A DNA stretch of 64,000 bases, taken from contig JAEWOH010000063.1 in assembly GCA_023460955.1 (NCBI GenBank), forward strand, positions 1 through 64,000, given 5' to 3'. Below, piece by piece: positions 34,451 to 43,945 of the stretch; positions within the stretch are counted from its first letter, which is position 1, and the number at the start of each line of letters is the position of its first letter. A program made the translations under genes and the position numbers. This DNA comes from Bacillota bacterium. GTDB taxonomy: Bacteria; Bacillota; Clostridia; Acetivibrionales; DSM-1351. Under the pieces are notes generated by a model, which was given only the letters and a program-made list of their open reading frames with translations, had not been told where the DNA came from and did not search any database.

Positions 34451-35620
34451 ATGGGTTTTAATTATTATATTCCAACTCGTATTTTATTTGGAAAGGGCCA
34501 GCTTGAAAATCTTAGCAAGCAGACTTTACCAGGTAAAAAGGCACTGATTGTTACCTCTGCCGGTACATCCATGAAGAAACACGGTTATCTGGCCAGGCTG
34601 GAAGATCAGCTAAAGAAAGCAAATGTAGATTATGTTTTATTTGATAAGATTTTGCCTAATCCAATAAAACCGCATGTAATGGAGGGTGCAAAGTTGGCTA
34701 AAGACACCGGCTGCGACTTCGTTATAGGTCTTGGAGGAGGCAGCAGCATCGATTCCTCAAAATCAATAGCTATAATGGCCACTAACGAAGGAGACTACTG
34801 GGATTATATAGGTGGAGGTTCAGGCAAAGCAAAACCTGTAGCAAACGATCCACTTCCTATTGTTGCCATAACCACCACAGCGGGTACAGGTACCGAAGCA
34901 GATCCTTGGACAGTTATAACAAATGATGAGAGCAATGAAAAGATTGGTTTCGGTTATGACAAGACTTTCCCGGTATTATCAATTGTTGATCCTGATTTAA
35001 TGATGACTGTGCCACCTCACCTTACTGCCTACCAAGGCTTTGATGCTCTGTTCCACAGTACCGAAGGATATATTAATGTATTTTCAAATGATATGAGCGA
35101 TATGTATGCCATCAAGAGCATAGAGCTTATCGGCAAATATCTTTCTACAGCGGTTAATGAAGGCTCAAACGAAGAGGCTCGTGACAGAGTTGCATTGGCA
35201 AATACAATCGCAGGTATGGTAGAATCTACTTCAGGCTGTACATCAGAGCATTCGCTGGAACATGCCTTGAGTGCATTCCATCCTGAGCTGCCTCATGGTG
35301 CGGGATTAATTATGGTTAGTGAAGCATATTATACCTTCTTTGCAAAGTCGGGTACGTGTGATCAGAGGCTTATAGACATGGCTATTGCACTGGGCAAAAA
35401 GGATGCAAAGGACCCAATGGATTTTGTAACTGCACTGGTAGATTTGCAGAAAGCCTGCGGCGTATACGGACTCAAAATGTCTGATTACGGTATAAGGGAA
35501 GATGAGCTTGAAACTCTTGCCCAGAATGCAAGACATACCATGGGAGGGTTGTTTGCTTGTGATCCTGCACAGCTGACAGACAAGGATGTAATAGAAATAC
35601 TGAGAAGATCCTATAAGTAA
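34451..35620 (+). CDS. iron-containing alcohol dehydrogenase
   Basis: 389 residues, type III alcohol dehydrogenase. FNYYIPTRILFGKGQLENL, the NAD-binding LGGGSSIDSSKSIAIMA, TTAGTGTEADPW and the metal-binding SEHSLEHALSAFHPELPHG are present. It is closest in pattern to butanol/lactaldehyde-type enzymes reducing short aldehydes with NAD(P)H; the exact substrate cannot be told. GGAGG at 34438-34442 sets ATG 34451, although the frame is open from 34424. A terminator follows, so it is monocistronic. Confidence 0.92.
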   Translation: MGFNYYIPTRILFGKGQLENLSKQTLPGKKALIVTSAGTSMKKHGYLARLEDQLKKANVDYVLFDKILPNPIKPHVMEGAKLAKDTGCDFVIGLGGGSSIDSSKSIAIMATNEGDYWDYIGGGSGKAKPVANDPLPIVAITTTAGTGTEADPWTVITNDESNEKIGFGYDKTFPVLSIVDPDLMMTVPPHLTAYQGFDALFHSTEGYINVFSNDMSDMYAIKSIELIGKYLSTAVNEGSNEEARDRVALANTIAGMVESTSGCTSEHSLEHALSAFHPELPHGAGLIMVSEAYYTFFAKSGTCDQRLIDMAIALGKKDAKDPMDFVTALVDLQKACGVYGLKMSDYGIREDELETLAQNARHTMGGLFACDPAQLTDKDVIEILRRSYK

Positions 35621-35671
35621 AAGTTTATTTTTATTATAGTTTGTTTATTATCATATTAATGAAATATGGAT

Positions 35672-35713
35672 AAAAGGGAACAGGGGACAGAAGCTAATAC
35701 CCGGTTCCCTTTT
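35672..35713 (+). terminator. terminator after iron alcohol dehydrogenase
   Basis: AAAAGGGAAC (35672-35681) pairs with GTTCCCTTTT (35704-35713), with extra pairing inside the loop. Confidence 0.78.
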
Positions 35714-35785
35714 GCGTTTTGGGCATGCACAATTTTTATATATAATGTATAATGGATTAAATAAATGACAAAGGTCGTATTTTTT

Positions 35786-36547
35786 ATGAAGAATATATTC
35801 AGTCTAAAGAAAGCTAATTGGGAAAAAATTACCTTCTGGTTTGTATTTGCAACGCTTGTTGCATCTACAATTTTTTCTCTGGTAAATGTTATTTTATCTC
35901 CTTCGGGTGCTATACAGCAAGCAAGGTATCAAAAGCTCAAAAGTGATTACGTGCTAATGCTGATTCAATGTATTATGGGTATGATAATAATGTTTTTGCC
36001 TTCAATACTGGAGAGAAAGTGGAAGATTAACATACCCAGCTTTATGCATATAGTATTTGTCTTTTTCCTTTATGCTGCTATTTATTTAGGGGAAGTCAGA
36101 AGTTTTTATTATCACATTCCTCACTGGGATACTGTTTTACATACTTTCAGCGGAGCGATGATAGGTGCTCTGGGCTTTTCTGTCGTAAGGCTGCTGAATG
36201 ATTCTGAAAAAGTTCAGATTAATCTTAGTCCGCTGTTTGTAGCCATTTTTGCATTTTCCTTTGCGCTGGCTATAGGTGCACTCTGGGAGGTTTATGAGTT
36301 TTCCTTTGATAAACTTCTTGGATTGAATATGCAAAAGTTTGCCTATGAAAACGGGAGTCTAAGAGTTGGAAGAGATGCATTGACCGACACTATGAAGGAT
36401 TTGATTGTAGATGCCCTGGGAGCTCTGGGAACTAGTATAATGGGTTATATATCCTTAAAATTTAAAAAAGGCTGGCTGGAAAAATTTGCAGTAACCAGAA
36501 GTCTCTCTGGGGAGGACCCGGCTGTTACCAAAGAGCTGATTTCTTAA
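35786..36547 (+). CDS. membrane protein, DUF2238/YjdF-like
   Basis: 253 residues with about five or six hydrophobic helices. HIPHWDTVLHTFSGAMIGALGFS, GALWEVYEFSFDKLLGLN and DTMKDLIVDALGALGTSIMG resemble the conserved WDxxLHxxSG, WExxEF and DTxxDLxxDxxGA motifs of YjdF/DUF2238 membrane proteins, whose function is unknown. ATG 35765 has no ribosome site; AAAGGTCG precedes ATG 35786, which I prefer. It is followed by a 13-bp tandem repeat and meets the gntR gene end to end. Confidence 0.7.
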   Translation: MKNIFSLKKANWEKITFWFVFATLVASTIFSLVNVILSPSGAIQQARYQKLKSDYVLMLIQCIMGMIIMFLPSILERKWKINIPSFMHIVFVFFLYAAIYLGEVRSFYYHIPHWDTVLHTFSGAMIGALGFSVVRLLNDSEKVQINLSPLFVAIFAFSFALAIGALWEVYEFSFDKLLGLNMQKFAYENGSLRVGRDALTDTMKDLIVDALGALGTSIMGYISLKFKKGWLEKFAVTRSLSGEDPAVTKELIS

Positions 36548-36552
36548 AGTTC

Positions 36553-36591
36553 TTTCTTAAAAATCTTCCTTAAAAATCTTCCTTAAAAATC
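36553..36591. repeat. 13-bp tandem repeat, three units
   Basis: TTTCTTAAAAATC, TTCCTTAAAAATC and TTCCTTAAAAATC run head to tail just after the YjdF-like gene, with a degenerate fourth unit before them. This looks like replication slippage. Confidence 0.85.
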
Positions 36592-36624
36592 TTCTACAGT
36601 TTTGGCAAAACAGCTTTAAATAAT

Positions 36625-37296
36625 TTAAATAAAGTAGCAGGGATACTTTTCTTTGAGAACACCGGAATGCTCCAGACCGGAGTAGTGATGCTGCTTTAGT
36701 AGAGAAGAGCATTCGGGATTGCGGGTTTCAATCATTTCCACAATGTCATTATGCTCCCTGCATACCTTATGCAGCATTTCAGGCTCATACATTGTAAGAA
36801 CTCTGTATCTGTTGTAATGGATACGGGTTGTGCTGATTATATCCCAAATTGTTTCGTGCCTGGCGGATTGAAATATCAGCCTGTGAAAATCATTATCGAG
36901 TTCAAGGAATTCTTCAACTGTTCCGGCTTCTTCTGCAAGTTCTTTTTGCATCCGCAGGTTCTTTTTTATTTCCTGAGGGAGTACAAGTCCTTTTTGTATT
37001 ATTTCAGTAACCACCTGGCTTTCAAGAATATTTCTCATGTATACGCTTTCTCTTACAAAGGGCAGATCAATCAACGATACAAAAGTACCCTTCTGGGGAT
37101 ATATATTTAACAGCTTTTCATAGGAAAGCCGGATAAATACTTCCCTGACAGGTGTTCTGCTTACGTTTAGAAGCTCAGAGATTTCGCTTTCACTTATCAT
37201 TTGCCCGGGCTTATATTCCAGATTCAATATTTTATTCATTATTTCCAGGTATATAACTTCCTTTAAAGGAAGTACATTTCTTGAGTAGCTGCCCAT
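36625..37296 (-). CDS. GntR-family (FadR/FCD type) transcription regulator
   Basis: 223 residues. The winged-helix domain (~12-75) has PGQMISESEISELLNVSRTPVREVFIRL. The all-helical FCD ligand domain (~85-215) has LDNDFHRLIFQSARHETIWDI and a late HNDIVEMIETRN, with the metal-binding Asp/His set. FCD regulators usually sense sugar acids or other carboxylates. It is divergent from the KDPG aldolase-KDG kinase operon, whose promoter carries a palindrome between -35 and -10, so this is the likely repressor. Start ATG 37296 follows AAGGAG. Confidence 0.88.
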   Translation of the reverse strand: MGSYSRNVLPLKEVIYLEIMNKILNLEYKPGQMISESEISELLNVSRTPVREVFIRLSYEKLLNIYPQKGTFVSLIDLPFVRESVYMRNILESQVVTEIIQKGLVLPQEIKKNLRMQKELAEEAGTVEEFLELDNDFHRLIFQSARHETIWDIISTTRIHYNRYRVLTMYEPEMLHKVCREHNDIVEMIETRNPECSSLLKQHHYSGLEHSGVLKEKYPCYFI

Positions 37297-37371
37297 ATAA
37301 CTCCTTAATTTACGAATATACTTTGTGTTAAATTATACAAAATTCATAGGAATAAATCCAGGTTTCTTATG

Positions 37372-37400
37372 TTGACACCGAACTTGTATACTAGTATATT
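37372..37400 (+). promoter_or_regulatory. aldolase operon promoter with embedded GntR-type operator
   Basis: TTGACA (37372-37377), 17 bases, TATATT (37395-37400). The spacer and -10 contain the perfect palindrome TATACTAGTATA (37387-37398) in the wider TTGTATACTAGTATATTAA. A bound repressor there would block RNA polymerase. Confidence 0.72.
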
Positions 37401-37492
37401 AATATATAATAAATGATTTATCAATAGCTAAACAAATTGTGTATTAGTGCTAAAAACGATAGTTTTTAAATAAAAAGGAGATAAGTGCTGCT

Positions 37493-38134
37493 ATGAATAA
37501 GACTGAGGTATTGCAGAAAATATGCGACTGCGGTGTGGTTGCAGTTGTAAGGGCTGAAAGCGCTGAGCAGGCAATTAAAATATCCGATGCCTGTGTTGAG
37601 GCTGGAATTAATGCCATTGAAATTACTTTTACCGTTAATGGAGCCGTTGATGTTATTAAACAGTTGGCAGAAGCAAACAAAGACGGAAAAATTCTAATCG
37701 GAGCAGGAACAATTCTTGACCCTGAAACAGCAAGGGCAGCAATATTGGCAGGAGCACAATTCATAGTAAGTCCATGCCTTAACACAGAGGTTGTAAAGCT
37801 GTGCAACAGATATCAGGTAGCCTGTATGCCGGGCGCAATGACTGTTAAAGAGGCAGTAGAGTGTATGGAAGCCGGAGCGGACATAGTAAAGGTATTCCCG
37901 GGAGAACTGTTCGGACCTGCAATTATCAAAGCCTTTAAAGGACCTCTGCCATATATAAGATTAATGCCTACAGGCGGAGTTAATCTTGATAATGTTGGAG
38001 AATGGATTAAAGCCGGAAGCGTTGCGGTAGGTGTAGGAGGAAATTTAACCGCAGGAGCCAAAAAAGGTGACTATGAATCAATTGTTACTATAGGAAAGCA
38101 ATTTGTTGAAAAGGTTAAGCAGGCAAGAGTCTGA
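37493..38134 (+). CDS. eda: 2-dehydro-3-deoxy-phosphogluconate (KDPG) aldolase
   Basis: Cleaves KDPG to pyruvate and glyceraldehyde 3-phosphate. 213 residues. CGVVAVVRAESAEQAIKI at the start, NAIEITFTVNGA with the catalytic Glu region, GAGTILDPETARAA, and the Schiff-base Lys in ADIVKVFPGELFGP; RLMPTGGVNLDN forms the phosphate site. ATG 37493 lies after AAAGGAG. Together with the KDG kinase it completes the lower part of uronate (pectin, glucuronoxylan) degradation. Confidence 0.94.
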   Translation: MNKTEVLQKICDCGVVAVVRAESAEQAIKISDACVEAGINAIEITFTVNGAVDVIKQLAEANKDGKILIGAGTILDPETARAAILAGAQFIVSPCLNTEVVKLCNRYQVACMPGAMTVKEAVECMEAGADIVKVFPGELFGPAIIKAFKGPLPYIRLMPTGGVNLDNVGEWIKAGSVAVGVGGNLTAGAKKGDYESIVTIGKQFVEKVKQARV

Positions 38135-38161
38135 TAAAAATTGGTCGTTAGGAGGCTTGTT

Positions 38162-39262
38162 ATGTCCATACTTGAATTAAAACCGAAAGGAAGCTATAAA
38201 TACGATTGTATATCTTTGGGAGAGGTAATGCTCAGACTTGATCCCGGAGATGGAAGGATTAAGAACGCAAGAGAGTTCAGAGCTTGGGAGGGTGGCGGAG
38301 AATACAATGTATCAAGAGGTCTTCGCAAATGCTTTGGTCTGAACTGTGCAGTAGTTACAGCTTTTGCCGAAAATGATATAGGGCGCCTTATCGAGGATTT
38401 TATCCTGCAGGGCGGCGTTGACACTTCACTAATAAAATGGGTGCCATTTGACGGAATAGGACGTGCGGTGAGAAACGGTCTTAACTTTACAGAAAGAGGA
38501 TTCGGAATAAGAGCTGCTCTCGGGGTTTCTGACAGGGCGAATACTGCCGCTTCTCAGCTTAAAGCCGGAGATATTGACTGGGAATATATTTTCGGTCAGC
38601 TTGGTGTGAGATGGTTCCACACGGGCGGGATTTTTGCAGCTTTATCCGAAACAACCCCTGAGGTAGTAATTGAAGCTGTAAAAGCAGCAAAGAAGTATGG
38701 GACTGTTGTTTCCTATGACCTGAACTATAGACCATCCCTCTGGAATTACATAGGAGGTAACAAGAAGGCTCAGGAAGTTAATAAGGAGATAGCAAAATAC
38801 ATTGATGTTATGATTGGAAATGAAGAAGATTTTACTCAGTGCCTGGGCTTTGAAATAGAAGGCAATGACTCAAGCCTTAAGGAATTAGATATTGAAGGCT
38901 ACAAAAAGATGATTGACAAGGTAGTTAAAGCATATCCGAATATGAAAGTAGTAGCTACTACCTTAAGAGGGGTTAAAACTGCTACGGTAAATGATTGGAG
39001 CGCTATCTGTTGGGCGGAAGGCAAGATATACAGATCAATAGAATTTCCGGCACTTGAAATATATGATAGAGTGGGCGGCGGAGACAGCTTTGCATCAGGT
39101 CTGGTTTACGGACTTATGACTGCTGATGATGCCCAGAAGGCCGTCAACTATGGTGTGGCTCACGGAGCTTTAGCCATGACCACCCCCGGTGATACCTCAA
39201 TGGCCAGCCTAAAAGAGGTGGAAGGCGTTATGAAGGGACTTGGTGCGAGAGTTGTAAGGTAA
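38162..39262 (+). CDS. kdgK: 2-dehydro-3-deoxygluconokinase (PfkB family)
   Basis: Phosphorylates KDG to KDPG, the substrate of the preceding aldolase. 366 residues, longer than the usual ~310-340. N-terminal SLGEVMLRLDPGDGR, substrate loop GGGEYNVSRGL, and the PfkB C-terminal signature YDRVGGGDSFASGLVYG with the catalytic Asp. A frame opens at 38141, but GGAGG sets ATG 38162, 27 bases after eda. The exact keto-sugar is inferred from the neighbour. Confidence 0.87.
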   Translation: MSILELKPKGSYKYDCISLGEVMLRLDPGDGRIKNAREFRAWEGGGEYNVSRGLRKCFGLNCAVVTAFAENDIGRLIEDFILQGGVDTSLIKWVPFDGIGRAVRNGLNFTERGFGIRAALGVSDRANTAASQLKAGDIDWEYIFGQLGVRWFHTGGIFAALSETTPEVVIEAVKAAKKYGTVVSYDLNYRPSLWNYIGGNKKAQEVNKEIAKYIDVMIGNEEDFTQCLGFEIEGNDSSLKELDIEGYKKMIDKVVKAYPNMKVVATTLRGVKTATVNDWSAICWAEGKIYRSIEFPALEIYDRVGGGDSFASGLVYGLMTADDAQKAVNYGVAHGALAMTTPGDTSMASLKEVEGVMKGLGARVVR

Positions 39263-39307
39263 AAAATAAATAAGACAGTTTATTGCTGATTTATGTTGAA
39301 AGCAAAA

Positions 39308-39346
39308 CAAATGCGGGAGCCTTCGCGGGGCTCCCGCATTTGTCTT
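39308..39346 (+). terminator. strong terminator of the eda-kdgK operon
   Basis: CAAATGCGGGAGCC pairs with GGCTCCCGCATTTG around seven bases, then TCTTT. Confidence 0.9.
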
Positions 39347-39411
39347 TAGAAAATATATTTCTACCAAGCATTATGCCATTGAAAAGCTACCCGTTTCACG
39401 ATAATATATAC

Positions 39412-39432
39412 TTGTATGCACATGCATACCAA
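39412..39432. promoter_or_regulatory. palindrome before GH127, similar to the eda operator
   Basis: TTGTATGCACATGCATACCAA contains GTATGC and GCATAC arms around ACAT. It resembles TTGTATACTAGTATATTAA at the eda promoter, so the same GntR protein may bind both. Confidence 0.5.
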
Positions 39433-39542
39433 TTAATACCACAAGACACGCATATATAAATTAATCTTTTACAAGCAAGTTCATGTCTTAAAGACTTTAA
39501 CTGTTTGAAAAGATCCGATTAATATTGCAGAATGGGGGATAT

Positions 39543-41492
39543 ATGGGAAATAATTTAAGAAACGATGCCTTACCGCTGAAGGATGTTGTTATTCAAGACA
39601 CCTTCTGGAGTAAATATATCAAGCTTGTACATGAGGTAGTTATTCCTTATCAATGGGAAGTGTTAAATGATAGAGTGGCCGATGCGGAGCCCAGCCATGC
39701 CATTAAGAATTTTCGGATTGCCGCAGGTCTGGAAAAAGGGGAATTTCACGGTTTTGTATTTCAGGATACAGACCTCGCGAAATGGATTGAAGCAGCAGCT
39801 TACAAGCTGGAAACAAATCCTGAAGCGGGGCTTGAAAAGCTGGTAGATGACATGGTTGAACTTATAGAAAAAGCTCAGCAGGCTGATGGGTATATTAATA
39901 CATTTTTCACAGTTAAGGAACCCGAGGGACGGTGGTCCAATCTTACGGAATGCCATGAGCTATACACCGCCGGACATATGATAGAGGCTGCAGTTGCTTA
40001 CTATAGAGCAACAGGTAAAAGAAGATTTTTAGATACCATGTGCCGCTTTGCTGACCTTATTGCATCGGTATTCGGTACTGAACCCGGTAAAATCAGGGGC
40101 TATGACGGACATCAGGAAATTGAGCTCGCCCTTGTCAAACTATATGAAGCAACCGGAGAAGAAAAGTATCTAAGGCTAAGCAAATATTTTATTGATGAAA
40201 GAGGGCAAACCCCTAACTTCTTTGATATTGAACAAAGCAGACCGGACTATAAGAAGCATTTTCCGGGAGAAGTGACAATAGACGAGGTAAGGTCGTATAA
40301 TCAGGCGCATAAGCCTGTAAGAGAGCAGGGTACAGCTGAAGGTCATGCTGTAAGAGCTGTCTATATGCTTACTGCAATGGCGGATTTGGCTTTGCTTACA
40401 GAAGATAAGGAGCTTTTTGAAGCCTGCAAAAGACTTTGGAATAACATAACCCAAAAAAGGATGTATATCACAGGCGGAATAGGGTCTGTTGCTGACGGAG
40501 AAGCCTTTTCCTTTGACTATGATCTGTCTAATGATACTATGTATACCGAAACCTGCGCCTCAATAGGTCTGATATTCTTTGCCCAAAGAATGCTTAAAGC
40601 TGAACCCAAAAGCAGCTATGCCGACATAATGGAGAGAGCGCTGTACAATAATGTACTGGCTGGAATGTCCCTTGACGGCAAAAGCTTCTTCTATGTTAAC
40701 CCTTTGGAAGTATGGCCTGAGGCATCAGAGAAGAGTGTTATTAAAAAACACGTAAAGCCTGTAAGACAGAAATGGTTCGGCTGTGCATGCTGCCCGCCGA
40801 ATGTTGCAAGATTGCTTAGCTCCTTGGGACAATATATTTATACAGTAAATTCTGAAGCTTTATACGTACACCTGTACATGGGAGGAGAAGCCAAGGTAGA
40901 TGTAGCAGGTACAAAGACCTTAATAAGGCAGACAACAAATTACCCATGGGAAGGCAAAATACTTATTGAAGTTATGCCTGAACAAGAGAAGGAGTTTGAA
41001 ATTTTTCTGAGAATACCAGGCTGGAGCGACAGTAGTAATGTTTCAGTTAACGGTTTGAGTCATGCCGTACAAACAGTGGATGGTTATGCCAAGCTAAAAC
41101 GTATCTGGAAGAGAGGGGACAGAATAGAGCTTACTCTCGATATGCAGGTAAAGTTAATGCAGTCGAACCCTTTGGTACGTGCCAATGCAGGAAAACTTGC
41201 CCTTCAGAGAGGCCCGCTGGTTTACTGCCTCGAAGAAACGGATAACGGGGCTAATTTATCCGCAATATCCATTCCTCTTGACAGTAAGCTTGAGGCTACC
41301 TTTGACCCAGAAATAGCCGGAGGAGCAGTAGTAATAAGTGCTAATGCATTCAGAACTGAAGAATGGAAGGAAGATCTGTACAGCACAGCAAGGATAAATG
41401 AAAAACCAATAACTATAAAAGCGGTTCCCTATTGTATATGGGGAAATAGAAAACCGGGTGAAATGTCAGTTTGGATAAGACAGAAGGGTTAA
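39543..41492 (+). CDS. GH127 family beta-L-arabinofuranosidase-like protein
   Basis: 649 residues, formerly DUF1680. An (alpha/alpha)6 barrel with FVFQDTDLAKWIEAAAY, ADGYINTFFTV, CHELYTAGHMIEAAVAYY, ITGGIGSVADGEAF and the zinc/cysteine motif CACCPPNVARLLSSLGQYIY carrying the nucleophile Cys candidates. C-terminal beta domains follow. No signal peptide, so it acts on imported arabinosides. GGGGG sets ATG 39543; the frame opens at 39525. It stops two bases before the opposing hydE. Confidence 0.9.
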   Translation: MGNNLRNDALPLKDVVIQDTFWSKYIKLVHEVVIPYQWEVLNDRVADAEPSHAIKNFRIAAGLEKGEFHGFVFQDTDLAKWIEAAAYKLETNPEAGLEKLVDDMVELIEKAQQADGYINTFFTVKEPEGRWSNLTECHELYTAGHMIEAAVAYYRATGKRRFLDTMCRFADLIASVFGTEPGKIRGYDGHQEIELALVKLYEATGEEKYLRLSKYFIDERGQTPNFFDIEQSRPDYKKHFPGEVTIDEVRSYNQAHKPVREQGTAEGHAVRAVYMLTAMADLALLTEDKELFEACKRLWNNITQKRMYITGGIGSVADGEAFSFDYDLSNDTMYTETCASIGLIFFAQRMLKAEPKSSYADIMERALYNNVLAGMSLDGKSFFYVNPLEVWPEASEKSVIKKHVKPVRQKWFGCACCPPNVARLLSSLGQYIYTVNSEALYVHLYMGGEAKVDVAGTKTLIRQTTNYPWEGKILIEVMPEQEKEFEIFLRIPGWSDSSNVSVNGLSHAVQTVDGYAKLKRIWKRGDRIELTLDMQVKLMQSNPLVRANAGKLALQRGPLVYCLEETDNGANLSAISIPLDSKLEATFDPEIAGGAVVISANAFRTEEWKEDLYSTARINEKPITIKAVPYCIWGNRKPGEMSVWIRQKG

Positions 41493-41493
41493 T

Positions 41494-42531
41494 CTAAGCC
41501 TTGTAATCTCCTCTGTCAACAGCCAGATAATAGCCGATTTTCTCCATTCTGTTAGATAGACAAAAACGGCATTCGGCGGCTTCTTCACCGGTACAAATTT
41601 TGTTATCGTACAGGGAGTATTTCTTTCTTACTGATACAGGAGAAAGATTAGGCATTACAACGTTTGCTCCTGCAAGAATACCTTTTTCACGGCCTTGGGA
41701 ATTAATTGTACCCAGGGCTGTGGTTGCAGGGATAAGGGCTTTTGGAAGCATCAATCTGATAAGTCCGATTAGAACCAGTGTCTTTTCCAGACTTCCGGAT
41801 TTTTCTTCCGCAAACCTTGTCTCACTATGCGGTATGAAAGGACCAATGCCAACCATATGAGGCTTAAAAGAACTTATAAAAAGCAAGTCCTCTGCAAGAT
41901 TTTCAGTGGTCTGAAAAGGAGAGCCTACCATGAAGCCTGTTCCCACCTGAAAACCAATTTCCCTGAGGTTATATAGGCAGGCTTTCCTGCTGGAGAGGGA
42001 TAAATTCTTGGGGTGAAGCCTTGCGTAATGTTCTTCGTTAGCAGTTTCATGACGAAGTAGATAACGGTCTGCCCCAGCCTCAAAATATTTCTTATAAGAG
42101 TCGTAACTCTTTTCACCAATTGATAAGGTTATGGCACAATCAGGATATCCTTCTTTAATTTTCTTTATTATTTCAACAATGTCTTCATCGGAATAATGAT
42201 TATCTTCTCCGCCTTGCAGTACAAAGGTGCGGAAGCCAAGTTCATAGCCTGTTTTGCAGCAGGAAAGTATATCTTCCAGACTAAGTCTGTAACGGTCGGC
42301 ATGCGTATTGCCTGCTCCAATTCCGCAGTAGTAGCAATTATTCTTACAGTAATTTGTGAATTCAATAAGGCCTCTTGTGTAAATTGCATTCCCGAAGTTT
42401 TCTCGGGCTACTTCTCTGGCTTTTTCAAAGAGATACTCACTGGTCTCGCTGTCTATGTTATCAAGGATATGTATAAATTCCTCTTTCTCCAGACGTTTAG
42501 TTGAATATAATTTATCAATTAATTTTTTCAT
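41494..42531 (-). CDS. hydE: [FeFe] hydrogenase H-cluster maturase HydE (radical SAM)
   Basis: 345 residues. FTNYCKNNCYYCGIG is the CX3CX2C radical-SAM cluster site. FVLQGGEDNHYSDEDI, GADRYLLRHETANEEHYARLHP and MVGIGPFIPHSETRF follow the BioB/HydE/PylB pattern, and the RLHP/HET region points to HydE. The C-terminal C-X(7)-C-X2-C (ICTGEEAAECRFC) fits the accessory cluster. HydF and HydG are not in the window. Implies that the organism makes [FeFe] hydrogenase. Confidence 0.9.
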   Translation of the reverse strand: MKKLIDKLYSTKRLEKEEFIHILDNIDSETSEYLFEKAREVARENFGNAIYTRGLIEFTNYCKNNCYYCGIGAGNTHADRYRLSLEDILSCCKTGYELGFRTFVLQGGEDNHYSDEDIVEIIKKIKEGYPDCAITLSIGEKSYDSYKKYFEAGADRYLLRHETANEEHYARLHPKNLSLSSRKACLYNLREIGFQVGTGFMVGSPFQTTENLAEDLLFISSFKPHMVGIGPFIPHSETRFAEEKSGSLEKTLVLIGLIRLMLPKALIPATTALGTINSQGREKGILAGANVVMPNLSPVSVRKKYSLYDNKICTGEEAAECRFCLSNRMEKIGYYLAVDRGDYKA

Positions 42532-42685
42532 AGTATACAGCCTCTCAAAATTTTATAATAAAACACTTAAAATCATATATTGAAATTCCTACTAAACTTC
42601 TAATGATTCTATTATACCACGCTAAAGGCTCCTAAACCATAGTTTGAGAAAACCTTGTTAATTAAGTAACAAAAATGATAAAAAA

Positions 42686-42720
42686 ACAGACTGAAACAAA
42701 AAATGTATCAGCCTGTCAAT
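42686..42720 (-). terminator. cysK terminator
   Basis: On the minus strand ACAGGCTGA pairs with TCAGTCTGT (one G-U pair), followed by TTTTTT (plus-strand 42686-42680). It lies 50 bases past the cysK stop. Confidence 0.75.
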
Positions 42721-42764
42721 AACCAAGACTACTTATATAAAGAATTTAGTTTTAACGAATATAA

Positions 42765-43697
42765 TTATTCAGAGAATAATGGGGTGGAGAGATATCTTTC
42801 TCCTGTATCAGGAAGAAGAACTACTATTGTTTTACCTGCGTTTTCAGGACGCTTTGCGATCTGTGTAGCAGCCCATAAAGCAGCACCGGATGATATACCG
42901 ACCAGTAAGCCCTCAACTTTGGAAATTTCTTTACCTGAAGCAAAGGCGTCATCATTTTCAACAGCAATAATTTCATCATAAATTTTTGTATTTAGTGTAT
43001 CCGGAACAAAACCGGCTCCTATACCCTGTATTTTATGTGGTCCAGGGGTTCCTTTTGAAAGCACAGGGGAACTGGCAGGCTCAACAGCAATTATTTTAAT
43101 GTCGGGATTTTTAGATTTTAGGTATTCGCCTGTACCGCTGATAGTACCTCCGGTACCGATACCTGCTACAAAAATATCAACTTTTCCATCGGTGTCCTCC
43201 CAAATTTCAGGACCTGTAGTAGCCTTGTGTACTGCAGGGTTTGCCGGATTCACAAACTGGCCTGGAATAAAGCTGTTAGGTGTTTCTTGGGCAAGCTCTT
43301 CAGCTTTTGCAATTGCACCCTTCATACCTTTTGCTCCTTCTGTAAGAACTAACTCGGCACCGTAAGCCTTAAGCAGATTTCTACGTTCGATACTCATGGT
43401 TTCAGGCATTGTAAGAATGATTTTATAACCTCTTGCTGCTGCGACAGAAGCAAGGCCGATACCTGTGTTACCACTGGTAGGCTCTATGATTACTGAACCC
43501 GGCTTTAGTAAACCTTTAGCTTCAGCGTCATCAATCATTGCCTTGGCAATTCTGTCCTTAACACTTCCTGCAGGATTGAAGTATTCGAGTTTTGCTACCA
43601 GTTTTGCATTAAGAGCATTTTTGCTCTCATAGTTTGTCAACTCAAGCAAGGGTGTTTTTCCTATTAAATCAGTCAGGCTTTTATAAATTTTTGGCAT
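42765..43697 (-). CDS. cysK: cysteine synthase A (O-acetylserine sulfhydrylase)
   Basis: PLP enzyme making cysteine from O-acetylserine and sulfide. 310 residues. The PLP Lys lies in YFNPAGSVKDRIAKAMI, the Asn loop is EPTSGNTGIGLAS, the phosphate loop is GIGTGGTISGTGEYLK, and HKIQGIGAGFVP and GISSGAA follow. AAGGAG precedes ATG 43697. Monocistronic. Confidence 0.96.
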   Translation of the reverse strand: MPKIYKSLTDLIGKTPLLELTNYESKNALNAKLVAKLEYFNPAGSVKDRIAKAMIDDAEAKGLLKPGSVIIEPTSGNTGIGLASVAAARGYKIILTMPETMSIERRNLLKAYGAELVLTEGAKGMKGAIAKAEELAQETPNSFIPGQFVNPANPAVHKATTGPEIWEDTDGKVDIFVAGIGTGGTISGTGEYLKSKNPDIKIIAVEPASSPVLSKGTPGPHKIQGIGAGFVPDTLNTKIYDEIIAVENDDAFASGKEISKVEGLLVGISSGAALWAATQIAKRPENAGKTIVVLLPDTGERYLSTPLFSE

Positions 43698-43789
43698 ATT
43701 ACATTCTCCTTTTTATTTAATTTTTGATTTAATTTTCATTTTATACGCTTAGTCATATCCTACATTTCATATATAATTACTATGATTTA

Positions 43790-43818
43790 ATTATAGAACA
43801 AGAACTTCCATTTGTCAA
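43790..43818 (-). promoter_or_regulatory. cysK: cysK promoter
   Basis: On the minus strand TTGACA (43818-43813), 17 bases, TATAAT (43795-43790): consensus at both boxes. A ~90-base leader follows with no recognised riboswitch. Confidence 0.82.
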
Positions 43819-43945
43819 TAACAATAGCAAAATATATTATTAATATATGTTTAGTATGCTATTGACTTTCCAAATATGACAGAGTATATTATGAGTAATT
43901 AGAGACAATTACTATCATATTATTGAGTTGCTAAAGGGAGAACTT

